Assembly (NCBI GenBank): GCA_900759665.1
Contig: CAAEWE010000025.1
Span: 1 to 64,000 of the forward strand
Origin: Lachnospiraceae bacterium
GTDB lineage: Bacteria > Bacillota > Clostridia > Lachnospirales > Lachnospiraceae
Direction: 5' to 3'
Length of the DNA: 64,000 nucleotides
Numbering within the stretch: the stretch's first letter is position 1; every line of letters begins with the position of its first letter. Shown piece after piece: positions 9,113-18,355 of the stretch. The position numbers and the translations under genes were made by a program. Below the pieces are notes generated by a model. That model made no database searches, was not told where the DNA came from, and worked only from the letters and a program-made list of their open reading frames with translations.

Positions 9113-10141
9113 CTATATTTCCTGTTTTCCCCCACCGGTTTCCGGCTGATCCTCACGGGAATCTAAAGCTTCCGGCGCTGCTTCCTGCTTTTTTGCCGGA
9201 TTCACGCCAAAACGGCTGCCTCCCAGCAAATGAGCATTGAATCTCTTAACACGCTTTTCTCCAACTGCAATATTCATTTTCGGCACTGCTTTTACATAAT
9301 AATAATAGTCGTCATCTTCAAACTGAAGATACTCCACCGCCGAATAATTCAGCACAAGCCGGAAAAACCGGATCAGCCATGCCAGCAGACCGCAAAGTAC
9401 CGACTCGATCAGCAGATAGCCCACATGAACCTCTATGTTGAAGGCAAATCCCAAGGCCAGGATCAACAAAATATTCATAATAACGCCTGCTATAATGGCC
9501 GTTTCAAATACGTAATGAAACTCCCGGCTGCAGATCATATTAACCGTAACCATCACTATGGCAAACACTACGATCATCAGATACATCTCATGATTCGTAA
9601 AGATCATCTGAAACGCCTGGTTAAATAAAACCATGCTGTCCTCTGTCGCTGTTCCGATCACGGTGGTCACACATTTCAATGCATAGTAGCAGATCACACC
9701 ACAGCTCATGGGAATCATCGCAACAGGTGCTCCGATCAGTCCCAGCAGAAGCGGCACCAGATATGGAAGATGCAAGCCATACAAAACAGGAACTGCCAGG
9801 ATCACGTACCCATGCTCCGGTAAAAAACGAAGGTAGACCAGATAAGCGATCAGAAATATCAGCAGAATCACCAGTGCAAGGGATACCGATACAGAATACA
9901 CATGACAAACCGTATAGGCAGCTGCCAGAAATAAAAGCACCGAAATTGGCAGAACCGTATTGACCACAGAAAATGCAAGCACAACGTACCATGCTCTTAA
10001 AACAGGATTATATCCGATCAGCTGATTGATCGAAAAAAATGTAATAAAAGAAAGGAGAAATCGAAAAACCGCATTCACGATCCGGGCATGACTCTGATAA
10101 AACCGGATCAGCCGTTCTCTAATCACCAATAAATGCGTCAT
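9113..10141 (-). CDS. Unknown polytopic membrane protein upstream of cdaA
   Basis: A 342-residue protein with roughly eight to nine hydrophobic segments covering residues 20-270. A soluble C-terminal tail starts with an acidic, tyrosine-rich motif (QFEDDDYYYYVKAVPK, about 275-290) and ends in a basic then polar stretch. I do not recognise a named family. The start overlaps the stop of the preceding gene by 4 nt (ATGA) and cdaA starts 26 nt after its stop, so the three genes are almost certainly one transcript. A role as a partner or input for CdaA is plausible but unproven. Confidence 0.75.
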   Translation of the reverse strand: MTHLLVIRERLIRFYQSHARIVNAVFRFLLSFITFFSINQLIGYNPVLRAWYVVLAFSVVNTVLPISVLLFLAAAYTVCHVYSVSVSLALVILLIFLIAYLVYLRFLPEHGYVILAVPVLYGLHLPYLVPLLLGLIGAPVAMIPMSCGVICYYALKCVTTVIGTATEDSMVLFNQAFQMIFTNHEMYLMIVVFAIVMVTVNMICSREFHYVFETAIIAGVIMNILLILALGFAFNIEVHVGYLLIESVLCGLLAWLIRFFRLVLNYSAVEYLQFEDDDYYYYVKAVPKMNIAVGEKRVKRFNAHLLGGSRFGVNPAKKQEAAPEALDSREDQPETGGGKQEI

Positions 10142-10545
10142 TCTCCGTTTCCCTCCCTGCTTTGCTCATAAAATAATTTCATTTTCTGGATCTCTGCCAG
10201 ATATGCCCTGCGCTTATTCTGAATACGATGATACCTGGCAGAATAAATGATCACCGTAAAAAAGGCACACCCCAGCAAAATAAGCAGATATATTGCAAGA
10301 GCCCCAATGACAAGACTGCCAATCTCAGGAAGTCTTACCTTGGATAAAAGATATTCAAAATGGTATAATGCCACCAGACACAATACCAGCACATACGCAG
10401 CCGAATAACTCCAAAGTGTCACCAACAGATGGGAACGGATATAATCAATCCTGTAGTATCCGGCTTCTTTTAATTCCGTATGCAGTGGCTCCTGCTCATA
10501 TTTTGCCAGATTTACCATAATCCGGAGCTTTTCCTCGTTTACCAT
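10138..10545 (-). CDS. Unknown two-helix membrane protein, first gene of the cdaA operon
   Basis: 135 residues with a soluble N-terminal part of about 45 residues containing a YEQEPLHTELKEAGYYRIDYIRSH segment split by no obvious motif, two hydrophobic helices (about 45-65 and 80-105), and a basic C-terminal tail. No family recognised. It overlaps the following membrane-protein gene by 4 nt and is the promoter-proximal gene of the c-di-AMP operon. The N-terminal region is probably cytoplasmic, judging from the basic residues after helix 2. Confidence 0.7.
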   Translation of the reverse strand: MVNEEKLRIMVNLAKYEQEPLHTELKEAGYYRIDYIRSHLLVTLWSYSAAYVLVLCLVALYHFEYLLSKVRLPEIGSLVIGALAIYLLILLGCAFFTVIIYSARYHRIQNKRRAYLAEIQKMKLFYEQSREGNGE

Positions 10546-10756
10546 AAAAAATCCCCATTTCCCATTAAAATATCATACTCCAGAGACTTTAACCATGTTT
10601 CATCATACCATGTAGACTGTTCGATTTCAACCTTCTTGTTGTACAAATTAAATAAAAAAAACATGAAATTTTTTACATATATTTTCACTGCAGGTATGTT
10701 TGTTTGGATCAAAATATGATAGACTATAACCGATACATCTGAAAGGAGCCCCGAAA

Positions 10757-12805
10757 ATGATCCAAAACACTAAAATTGCAGCCATCTGTGTTGCCGAAAT
10801 GCAAAATGATGATATTCAAAGTATATTATACCCTTTAAACGAGGCACTTTCTGAAACCGGATGGCGCATGATCGTCTTTAACAGTTGTACCGATTTCTAC
10901 CTCGACAACGATTTTAACGAGGGAGAGTCACATGTTTTCGAGTTATTAAATCATAACTATATCGACGCGGTATTAATTTTATCCCGAACCATCAAAAGCA
11001 GCCGGATCCAGGAACAGATCATCCGGACTGCCAAAGATCACGGCACTCCCGTGATCATGATCGACAGTGACACGGATCCGGAGGGAACCATTCAGATATC
11101 CTTTGACGAAAGTGATGCTTTTGAACAGCTTGTTCTGCATCTGGTAGAGCATCATCATTTTACCCGGATCAACTGTATCGCCGGATTCCGGGACAATCCA
11201 ATCTCCGAGAAACGTCTAGCGATCTTCCGCCGGATCCTGGCTGAGCATGGGATCCCTTTTCATGAGGATCAACTGGGCTACGGCAACTTTTATGCGGAAC
11301 CCACCAGAGAGGTCATGAACCGCTTTCTTCAGCAGACGGAGCTTCCGGAAGCCATTGTCTGCATCAACGACAGCATGGCCATCACGGTATGCGATATCCT
11401 GTCCGAAAATAACATTGCCATTCCGGAGCAGATCACTGTAACCGGTTTTGACGGAATCGAACAGGAAAAATGCAATTATCCCCGCATCACCACATGCCGC
11501 AGAGATATGGATTCCTTTGCCCGGTATGTCAGAAACATTCTGGAACAGATTACGGAGACATCGTCCCATGAGACCCATTATTCTTTTCCTTATACCTTTG
11601 ATCCATCGGAATCCTGCGGCTGCCGCCAGTGTCAAATGCTGAATATCAACCGCTCGATCAATACACTTTATGCCCAGATGAATGATTCTGTCAACTACAA
11701 CCGTTCCATGAACAATATGAACGCCAAAATGACTAATCTGAAGCATATCAATGACCTGCATATCATTTCCCGGTATTATATCCCATTTGAAGGATACATA
11801 TGTACCAATGCAGATTTCAATCTAACAGATCACGCGTCATCCGGGATGCACACAGCGTTCGCTCCGATCATGGATGCCAAATTCTGTTTTGATGATACCA
11901 ATTTTGATCAGAGCATCCCGATCCGTTCAGAGGAACTGATCCCTGACTGGACCGGATTTTTTGCCCAGCCGGCTCCCCTGGTTATATCCTGTCTGCATCA
12001 CCAACAGGATATATATGGATATACCGCTGTCTTTGCGGACCGGAGCAAATATCAGGGATACGGATATGGTCTGCACCGTTTGCAGCGTTTTGTGATCAAT
12101 CTGAACAATTGTATCGGTATGTATCTGCAGAAAAATGATCTCCAGGCATCCAACCGGAAGCTCCGCGATGTCCAGAATAAAATCATCGTCAGCTTTGCAG
12201 ATCTTGTCGAATCAAGAGACTCCTGCACCGGCCAGCATATCAAACGCACCAGTGAATATCTTAAGATCCTTGTCCAGTATATGGCAACGCTTCCACAGTA
12301 TCAGAATATTCTCACCGACAAATTTCAGGCATTGATGTATAAAGCGGCACCTCTTCACGATATCGGCAAGATCAAGGTATCGGATGTTATCCTGAATAAA
12401 CCGGGACGGTTGGATAACGACGAATTCGAAAAGATCAAATGCCATGCACTGGAGGGAAGCGAGATCATCCGCGATACCCTGACAAACATTGAGGATAACG
12501 ATTATCTCCAGATCGCACATGATATGGCATTATTCCACCACGAAAAATGGGACGGAAGCGGCTATCCGTGCCACCTACACGGAGACGAGATTCCTCTCTG
12601 TGCCCGCATCATGGCCATTGTGGATGTCTTTGATGCCCTGACCAGCAAACGGATCTACAAGGAGGCATACACTGCCGATCGTGCTTTTCGCATTCTGGAA
12701 GAATCCGGCGGTACCCATTTCGATCCGGATGTACTGTCTGCCTTTCTTGCGATCCGTCCGGAGATCGAAAAAGCACTCTACAAAAACCATAACGCAGAGG
12801 CATAA
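10757..12805 (+). CDS. LacI-type periplasmic-binding-like sensor fused to HD-GYP domain
   Basis: A 682-residue cytoplasmic fusion. Residues 1-280 resemble the ligand-binding core of LacI/GalR regulators (VTGFDGIEQ near residue 235 is the typical hinge strand), but there is no N-terminal helix-turn-helix. An ESCGCRQC motif at about 293 and a middle domain of about 150 residues follow. The C-terminal HD-GYP domain (about 475-665) keeps HDIGK (about 533), HHEKWDGSGYP (about 594) and DVFDALTS. HD-GYP domains hydrolyse c-di-GMP, and some act on cGAMP. The inferred role is breakdown of a cyclic dinucleotide in response to a small, possibly sugar, ligand. A good ribosome-binding site (AAAGGAG) precedes the ATG. 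Confidence 0.9.
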   Translation: MIQNTKIAAICVAEMQNDDIQSILYPLNEALSETGWRMIVFNSCTDFYLDNDFNEGESHVFELLNHNYIDAVLILSRTIKSSRIQEQIIRTAKDHGTPVIMIDSDTDPEGTIQISFDESDAFEQLVLHLVEHHHFTRINCIAGFRDNPISEKRLAIFRRILAEHGIPFHEDQLGYGNFYAEPTREVMNRFLQQTELPEAIVCINDSMAITVCDILSENNIAIPEQITVTGFDGIEQEKCNYPRITTCRRDMDSFARYVRNILEQITETSSHETHYSFPYTFDPSESCGCRQCQMLNINRSINTLYAQMNDSVNYNRSMNNMNAKMTNLKHINDLHIISRYYIPFEGYICTNADFNLTDHASSGMHTAFAPIMDAKFCFDDTNFDQSIPIRSEELIPDWTGFFAQPAPLVISCLHHQQDIYGYTAVFADRSKYQGYGYGLHRLQRFVINLNNCIGMYLQKNDLQASNRKLRDVQNKIIVSFADLVESRDSCTGQHIKRTSEYLKILVQYMATLPQYQNILTDKFQALMYKAAPLHDIGKIKVSDVILNKPGRLDNDEFEKIKCHALEGSEIIRDTLTNIEDNDYLQIAHDMALFHHEKWDGSGYPCHLHGDEIPLCARIMAIVDVFDALTSKRIYKEAYTADRAFRILEESGGTHFDPDVLSAFLAIRPEIEKALYKNHNAEA

Positions 12806-12830
12806 AAAGGATTGTTTTGACATTGCCTGT

Positions 12831-14240
12831 TCACCGGTTTAATTCCAGCAATTCCACATAGCCAAACATTTCTTCCGGCTGATAACAGGCACAAAGCACT
12901 GCGTCTAATTCATAATCCTGATTTAACCTTCCCATATTGCATGCTGCCAACGTGGAATCTGCCAGAATCTGAAACATTTCCAGTGCATCCTTCTGCCGAT
13001 AGGCGGACATATCCTGTCCGATGGTATCAAGATAACGATGCTGTGCCACATACATGATCAGGGGGAGTATATCATCCCTCTGGATCTGCAGACAACGCCT
13101 TTTATTTTCCTTCCGGTAATTCTCCAACCATTTTCTTGCCTCTCCTACCGTGGTCAATCTCCCGGGATCACGTCCGTACTCCTCCTGTAACTGCCTGATC
13201 CAATCCGGACAGACCTCCCCATCGTTCAGTCCGGCCAGTTCCAGCTCCGCCTGTCTTGTCCGAAAAAAACGTTCCTTATGCAGCGGAACATTTAAAAGAT
13301 CCGATAAATGCTTCTCCGTCATGGAATTAACGGATTGAAACCCTGGGGCTGCATCATCTCCTTCCATCCTCGGACGGAACACCTCAGACAAAAGCCTTGC
13401 ATTCGGCTCCTTCTCCGTATATGCCAGAGTGCAGAGCTCCGTAATGCTCGCCTGCAGCTCCTCAGACATATTTTTATTTTTCCCTTTCGTCAAAGCATTC
13501 ACATACTTTCTGACATTTTTTTGATAATTCAGGGGATTTAACAGCCTACGCTGACACCACACGGCATAATCCGTCTCCGACAAAAGACGTTCTAATTCGT
13601 CCTGTGCATCCCTTTTGGCATACTGCAGGATCAGCTTTTTGTATTTCCGGAAATAATCCAGCGTCGTTTTGCTGTATCCTTTAAAGCTAGCCGCATTTTC
13701 TATCATCCATTTCCGGAATTCTTCCCATGGCAGATTTTTCCTGACCAGAAACTCTCCCATCAGAGTCTGCGTACCACAGGTTTGTTGAAACTCCATGACA
13801 TGGCTCAGTCTCTCCTCAAAATCCAGGATCATTGCCTGACATTCCTCATAACTGATTTTATTTTCCAGTCCATATACCAGAACCACCTCCCGGTAATCAT
13901 TTACCTGAAATGCCGGTTCATGGATCCCATAAATAAGATATTCCTGACAATCCTCTGCCGACAATCCCATCGCCAGACAGATCTGATATACCTGCTCTCT
14001 GTTTGGCACAGCACTTCCTCCAATGCCAAACCACTTACGGATCGTAGGAAGAGCTGCAAAGTCCTGCCTTCCTGTCTTTTTCCGGAAAAGACGGTATGCC
14101 TCCCGGCGCATTTCATCCGTGATCTCACCCTCCGTCGACATTTCCAGCTTCTCTATCATAAAATCGGAAAAGTCCGAAAATTGTCTCTCTCTCTTAATAT
14201 TTAATAAAGCCATGGTAAATGTTTTTCTATGCGTTCCCAT
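12831..14240 (-). CDS. Unknown 469-aa protein paired with the PASTA kinase
   Basis: No named family recognised. Around residues 65-105 a PTIRKWFG...PNREQVYQICLAMGLS segment looks like a diverged XRE-type helix-turn-helix. The rest is helical, charged and without membrane segments, which might suit a regulatory protein or kinase substrate. ATG 14240 follows AGAGGAA by 4-5 nt and starts 18 nt after the kinase stop, so the two form an operon. It converges on the HD-GYP gene with a 25-bp gap. A role downstream of the kinase is inference from position. Confidence 0.7.
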   Translation of the reverse strand: MGTHRKTFTMALLNIKRERQFSDFSDFMIEKLEMSTEGEITDEMRREAYRLFRKKTGRQDFAALPTIRKWFGIGGSAVPNREQVYQICLAMGLSAEDCQEYLIYGIHEPAFQVNDYREVVLVYGLENKISYEECQAMILDFEERLSHVMEFQQTCGTQTLMGEFLVRKNLPWEEFRKWMIENAASFKGYSKTTLDYFRKYKKLILQYAKRDAQDELERLLSETDYAVWCQRRLLNPLNYQKNVRKYVNALTKGKNKNMSEELQASITELCTLAYTEKEPNARLLSEVFRPRMEGDDAAPGFQSVNSMTEKHLSDLLNVPLHKERFFRTRQAELELAGLNDGEVCPDWIRQLQEEYGRDPGRLTTVGEARKWLENYRKENKRRCLQIQRDDILPLIMYVAQHRYLDTIGQDMSAYRQKDALEMFQILADSTLAACNMGRLNQDYELDAVLCACYQPEEMFGYVELLELNR

Positions 14241-14258
14241 TATTTCCTCTGATTCCTA

Positions 14259-15941
14259 CTACGGAATCGCTCCTTCAAATTCTGTACTGTTTTTTTGATC
14301 TGTCCCGGCAGATTTGGTATGTTGTCCTGACAAAACACCCACCGGTTTCTGCACCGGTACCGGTTTTTTCCGGACCGTTAATGTAATGATCGTCCCGGCT
14401 GCCACCCTTTTCCCTGCCTCTATGCTCTGCTCCACAACAATTCCGGTTTCGCCGGCCTGCCGTATGGTTTTCCAGCGGACACTAAGCTTTTTGGCCAGCA
14501 GTATCCGCTCTGCCTCTGAACGTCCTTTTCCATTCAAAGCAGGCACAGCAACCTTCTTTTTGCCTTTGCTGACGGTCAACACGATCTCCTGACAGATTTC
14601 TCTGAAATATTTCGTCCCTTCCGGAATGCTCTGTTTCAGGATCCTGCCTTTTTTGATCTCACTATCGTACCTGTATTTCCAGCGGATCTTAAGCTTTACA
14701 TCCTGTTTTTTGAGCTTCTCTGCTGCTTTTTTCTTTGTCAGTCCGGTAAAACTCTCCATGACATATTCCTGTGCATTTGTCGCAAAGGGAACAGCGGTGA
14801 CCACATTTTCCGTCACTTTTACCATCGCCGGAGAAGATACCGGCAGTGTTTTTGCACGATGCCCACCGGCGAGCAGATAAATCACTCCTGCCAGACACAA
14901 CGACACCATGATAATACCGTAAGCGGCCTTTCTTTTTCCTACACCGCAGTCTCCACATTTCTCCTCCTGATATAGTCCCCGGTACAACTCTCCCATGGTC
15001 TGGTAACGGTGATGAAAATCCACCGTAAGACCTTTCATTAATGCCTTTTTCTGTGCCAGCCCAAGAGAAAGTTCCGGCATATCCGTCAGCGATGGCATAT
15101 CATCCTCCAGAACTCTCTGAATAGACTCGTCCGGTGTTTTTCCAGTCAGAGCATAATATGCGGTTGCACACAGGGCATACACATCCGTCCACGCCCCCTG
15201 TCTGCCCCTCGTCCGATACTGCTCCTCCGGCGAAAATCCCCGTTTAAACATGACGGTCATACTCCGGGTCACATTCATATTTTCCCGTCGTGCCGCTCCA
15301 AAATCGATCAGTACAAGCCGGTCATCCCGCGTCAGCAGGATATTATCCGGACTGATATCCCTGTGAAGAACACCGTTCTGATGAACCTTTGTCAGAGACC
15401 GGATCACCGGTTCCAGCATTCTAAGAAGTTTTTCTCCTTCAATGGGACCGTTTTCCTCAACATACTCCTTCACACTGACACCATCTACATATCCCATGAC
15501 AATGTAGGCAGTATTGTTTTCATAGAAAAAATCTCTGACAGAAACAATACCTTCCATATCATAATATGCCGATAAACTCTTTGCCTCCTGCAGATATTTT
15601 TTCAGACTTTCCTGATATTTTTGTTTTTCTGCTTTTTCATATATATAAACATTATAATCTCCCTCCCCGCTGACATGTCTGCTGACGAGGCTGGACGGAA
15701 AATACTCTTTGATCGCTACAACGGTGTCCAACAGACAATCCCATGCCACATAACTGATTCCAAAGCTTCCCTCTCCAAGCACCCGGCCAAGAATGTATCT
15801 GTCCTTCAATTTTGTGCCCGGCCGCAGGCAGCGCGGAATCGGCTCGTAACCTGTTTGCACAAAGCCGCAATATGGACAATGCCCATCAGCGTCCAAACGC
15901 TTCATACAACCAATACATCGTTCTCTTCCATTTACTTTCAT
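14259..15941 (-). CDS. Ser/Thr protein kinase with N-terminal zinc ribbon and PASTA repeats
   Basis: Membrane-bound Hanks-type kinase, 560 aa. A zinc ribbon with Cys 9, 12, 22 and 25 precedes the kinase domain (about 48-310). The Gly-rich loop LGEGSFG (55-61), Lys78 in VAIK, the catalytic HRD at 193-195 and DFG at 213-215 are all present, so it should be active. One transmembrane helix lies near 340-358. Two PASTA-like repeats follow outside the cell (about 395-525), which in relatives bind cell-wall fragments. Unlike PrkC loci there is no adjacent PP2C phosphatase or cpgA; instead it precedes the 469-aa gene. Confidence 0.92.
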   Translation of the reverse strand: MKVNGRERCIGCMKRLDADGHCPYCGFVQTGYEPIPRCLRPGTKLKDRYILGRVLGEGSFGISYVAWDCLLDTVVAIKEYFPSSLVSRHVSGEGDYNVYIYEKAEKQKYQESLKKYLQEAKSLSAYYDMEGIVSVRDFFYENNTAYIVMGYVDGVSVKEYVEENGPIEGEKLLRMLEPVIRSLTKVHQNGVLHRDISPDNILLTRDDRLVLIDFGAARRENMNVTRSMTVMFKRGFSPEEQYRTRGRQGAWTDVYALCATAYYALTGKTPDESIQRVLEDDMPSLTDMPELSLGLAQKKALMKGLTVDFHHRYQTMGELYRGLYQEEKCGDCGVGKRKAAYGIIMVSLCLAGVIYLLAGGHRAKTLPVSSPAMVKVTENVVTAVPFATNAQEYVMESFTGLTKKKAAEKLKKQDVKLKIRWKYRYDSEIKKGRILKQSIPEGTKYFREICQEIVLTVSKGKKKVAVPALNGKGRSEAERILLAKKLSVRWKTIRQAGETGIVVEQSIEAGKRVAAGTIITLTVRKKPVPVQKPVGVLSGQHTKSAGTDQKNSTEFEGAIP

Positions 15942-16063
15942 AATCCACCAACTTCTGCTTTATCTCTTGCTGCTTTAACATTTCCCATTATAGCACACAC
16001 AATGTCATGAAATCTTTCCGTTTTTTTCACTTTTTGCCGTAAGAAAGCTTTTTCCGGAAAAAA

Positions 16064-16108
16064 ACAAAACTGCCGTTCCAAAAATCATCTTTGAAACGAC
16101 AGTTGTAC
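16064..16108 (-). terminator. Terminator downstream of trpS
   Basis: On the minus strand an inverted repeat (AACTGTCGTTTC with GGAACGGCAGTT, with a G-U pair) encloses a 15-nt loop and is followed by TTGTTTTTTT. It lies about 60 bp after the trpS stop codon and before the kinase gene, so it separates the two units. Confidence 0.85.
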
Positions 16109-16169
16109 GATATGATATCAGGGCAAAAGCTAATTTCCCCTGACAAATGACACAGATTACTCCATGACA

Positions 16170-17231
16170 TTATTTTAATAGATTGTCATCAACAAAATAG
16201 TCGATCCGCATCGCATGACGCACATCTGCAAGGGTCTGTGCTGCAACAGCCTCTGCCTTTTTGCTTCCCTCTTTGAGGATATCATAAACATCCGGCAGAC
16301 GCTTCTCCCACATCTGGCGGCGTTCACGGATCGGTGCCAACTCTGCCTGCATGACATTATTTAAGAACTTCTTGACCTTTACATCTCCCAGACCACCGCG
16401 GCTGTAGTGTTCCTTTAACTCATCAAGACTCTTATAATCCGGAAGGAACTCCTCGAAATACTCCGGCTTACAAAATGCATCCAGATAAGTAAATACCGTG
16501 TTGCCCTCGATCTGACCCGGATCCTCCACACGGATGTGATTTGGATCGGTATACATGGACATCACCTTTTTCCTGATGTCCTCGGGTTCCTCGGACAGGT
16601 AGATGCAGTTGCCAAGAGACTTGCTCATCTTTGCCTTGCCATCGATTCCCGGCAGACGCAGGCATGCGGAGTTGTCCGGAAGAACGATCTTCGGATCGGT
16701 GAGTGTCTCCCCGTACACGGAATTGAATTTATGTACGATCTCCTTACACTGCTCAACCATCGGCATCTGATCTTCTCCTGCCGGAACAACTGTGGCACGG
16801 AATGCCGTGATATCTGCTGCCTGACTGATCGGATAACAGAAAAATCCTACCGGAATACTTGCTTCAAAGTTTCTCATTTTGATCTCAGCCTTCACCGTTG
16901 GGTTTCTCTGCACTCTTGCCACCGTTACCAGATTCATATAATAAAAGGTCAGTTCGGTAAGCTCCGGCACCATGGACTGAATAAAGATCGTTGACTTCTC
17001 CGGATCCAGTCCACATGCCAGATAATCCAATGCAACCTGCATAATATTGCTCCGCACCTTTTCCGGATGTTCTGCATTGTCAGTAAGTGCCTGTGCGTCT
17101 GCGATCATAATATAAATTTCGTCATAGTCTCCTGAATTCTGTAATCTCACACGCTCCTTCAGGGAACCTACATAATGTCCTACATGAAGCCGCCCCGTCG
17201 GACGATCTCCGGTCAAAATAACCTGTTTCAT
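16170..17231 (-). CDS. trpS: Tryptophanyl-tRNA synthetase
   Basis: Charges tRNA-Trp; class I synthetase, cytoplasmic, 353 aa. The HIGH-type signature is GRLHVGHY (about residues 13-20) and the KMSKS loop is KMSKSLGN (about 200). ATG 17231 follows GGAGGAG by 9 nt; an in-frame ATG 13 codons upstream overlaps this ribosome-binding site and is rejected. It has its own sigma-A promoter about 105 bp upstream and a terminator downstream. No T-box or trp leader was seen in the approximately 100-nt leader, although that leader contains two copies of a CCGAAGGTG motif. Confidence 0.96.
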   Translation of the reverse strand: MKQVILTGDRPTGRLHVGHYVGSLKERVRLQNSGDYDEIYIMIADAQALTDNAEHPEKVRSNIMQVALDYLACGLDPEKSTIFIQSMVPELTELTFYYMNLVTVARVQRNPTVKAEIKMRNFEASIPVGFFCYPISQAADITAFRATVVPAGEDQMPMVEQCKEIVHKFNSVYGETLTDPKIVLPDNSACLRLPGIDGKAKMSKSLGNCIYLSEEPEDIRKKVMSMYTDPNHIRVEDPGQIEGNTVFTYLDAFCKPEYFEEFLPDYKSLDELKEHYSRGGLGDVKVKKFLNNVMQAELAPIRERRQMWEKRLPDVYDILKEGSKKAEAVAAQTLADVRHAMRIDYFVDDNLLK

Positions 17232-17335
17232 ATTGTCTTGTCTCCTCCATTCCAAAGCACCTTCGGTCATCCAAACACCTTCGGCTGCCGTTCATCCCTT
17301 TTCATCTGTCTTCGTCTGAATCGTGCTTTCTCTCC

Positions 17336-17364
17336 ATTATATATGGAAATGAAGGATGTGTCAA
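17336..17364 (-). promoter_or_regulatory. trpS promoter
   Basis: Minus-strand TTGACA (17359-17364), 17-bp spacer, TATAAT (17336-17341): a consensus sigma-A promoter reading toward trpS. Confidence 0.85.
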
Positions 17365-17450
17365 AAATCTGTAAATATTTGATATTACACATAATTAATG
17401 ATATTATCAAATTTGAACAAAATGAACATGTTTTTTAGGAGGGACAATTT

Positions 17451-18278
17451 ATGTGGTTTATCTGCTATCCGGATATCACACCGGTACAACATCTACCTTT
17501 TTATACGATCAGTGTTGGGATGCATCTCTGGCAGTATCCGACACCCCGGGAAAACGGATACCCCTACCCTCAGTTTTTATACAGCAATAAAGGAAGCGGA
17601 AAACTCATTACCGAGGGAAAAACCCGGATCATTCCGGAACATTCCATTGTATTTCTTCCGGCTGATGTACCCCACTATTACGAGGCCATTACAGAAGATA
17701 TCTGGGATGTACGCTGGTTTGTTCCCTATGGAGACGGCACGCTTGCACTCTTAAAGGAGTTTGGCTTTGACCGCTGCCGTATCTTTCCCATCACCAATCT
17801 GGGTGCCCTCGATGAGATACACAACAAGATCCATATGGCATTCCAGATCAATACGAAAGAGAGTATTTTTTTCTCCGCTTCCTATACTTATGAATTTATA
17901 TTTGAATTTTACCGCCAATACAAGGAGCATTCCTCCCCGAAATCGGCACAGTACCGCCGCCGGCTGACACCGTTGATCGAATATATTGAACATCATTTTG
18001 CCTCAGAGATCACGCAGCCAATGCTCTGCGAACAGCTCCATGTCTCGCCACAGCATCTGTGCCGCATGTTCCGGGAGTGCTTAAATACCCGCCCCATGGC
18101 ATATGTGACCCAGGTACGGCTGCGCCATGCCTGCGAACTTCTGGCTCATTCTTCGCTGACGATATCTGAGATCAGCGAGCATGTGGGATTTCATAATCTG
18201 AACTATTTCTGCAAAGAGTTCAAACGATACACAGGTTCCACACCGACGAATTACCGGAATACGTCCAGAGAATCCTAG
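17451..18278 (+). CDS. AraC family regulator with cupin-like N-terminal domain
   Basis: 275-residue one-component regulator. The N-terminal half has the sugar-sensing cupin/AraC_binding look (SVGMHLWQYPTPRENGYPYP, then an IPEHSIVFLPADVPHYYE turn). The C-terminal 100 residues carry two helix-turn-helix motifs; the second contains LTISEISEHVGFHNLNYFCKEFKRYTG, the AraC signature. ATG follows TAGGAGGG. Divergent from trpS and convergent with cstA, so its target is unclear; no glycosidase gene is adjacent. It ends with TAG, a normal stop here. Confidence 0.9.
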   Translation: MWFICYPDITPVQHLPFYTISVGMHLWQYPTPRENGYPYPQFLYSNKGSGKLITEGKTRIIPEHSIVFLPADVPHYYEAITEDIWDVRWFVPYGDGTLALLKEFGFDRCRIFPITNLGALDEIHNKIHMAFQINTKESIFFSASYTYEFIFEFYRQYKEHSSPKSAQYRRRLTPLIEYIEHHFASEITQPMLCEQLHVSPQHLCRMFRECLNTRPMAYVTQVRLRHACELLAHSSLTISEISEHVGFHNLNYFCKEFKRYTGSTPTNYRNTSRES

Positions 18279-18355
18279 AACGGCAGTATTTCCTTACCGG
18301 CAGCAAATACGGACAATGCAAAACAACTGATGCATGACATTTCACAAAAATCAGT

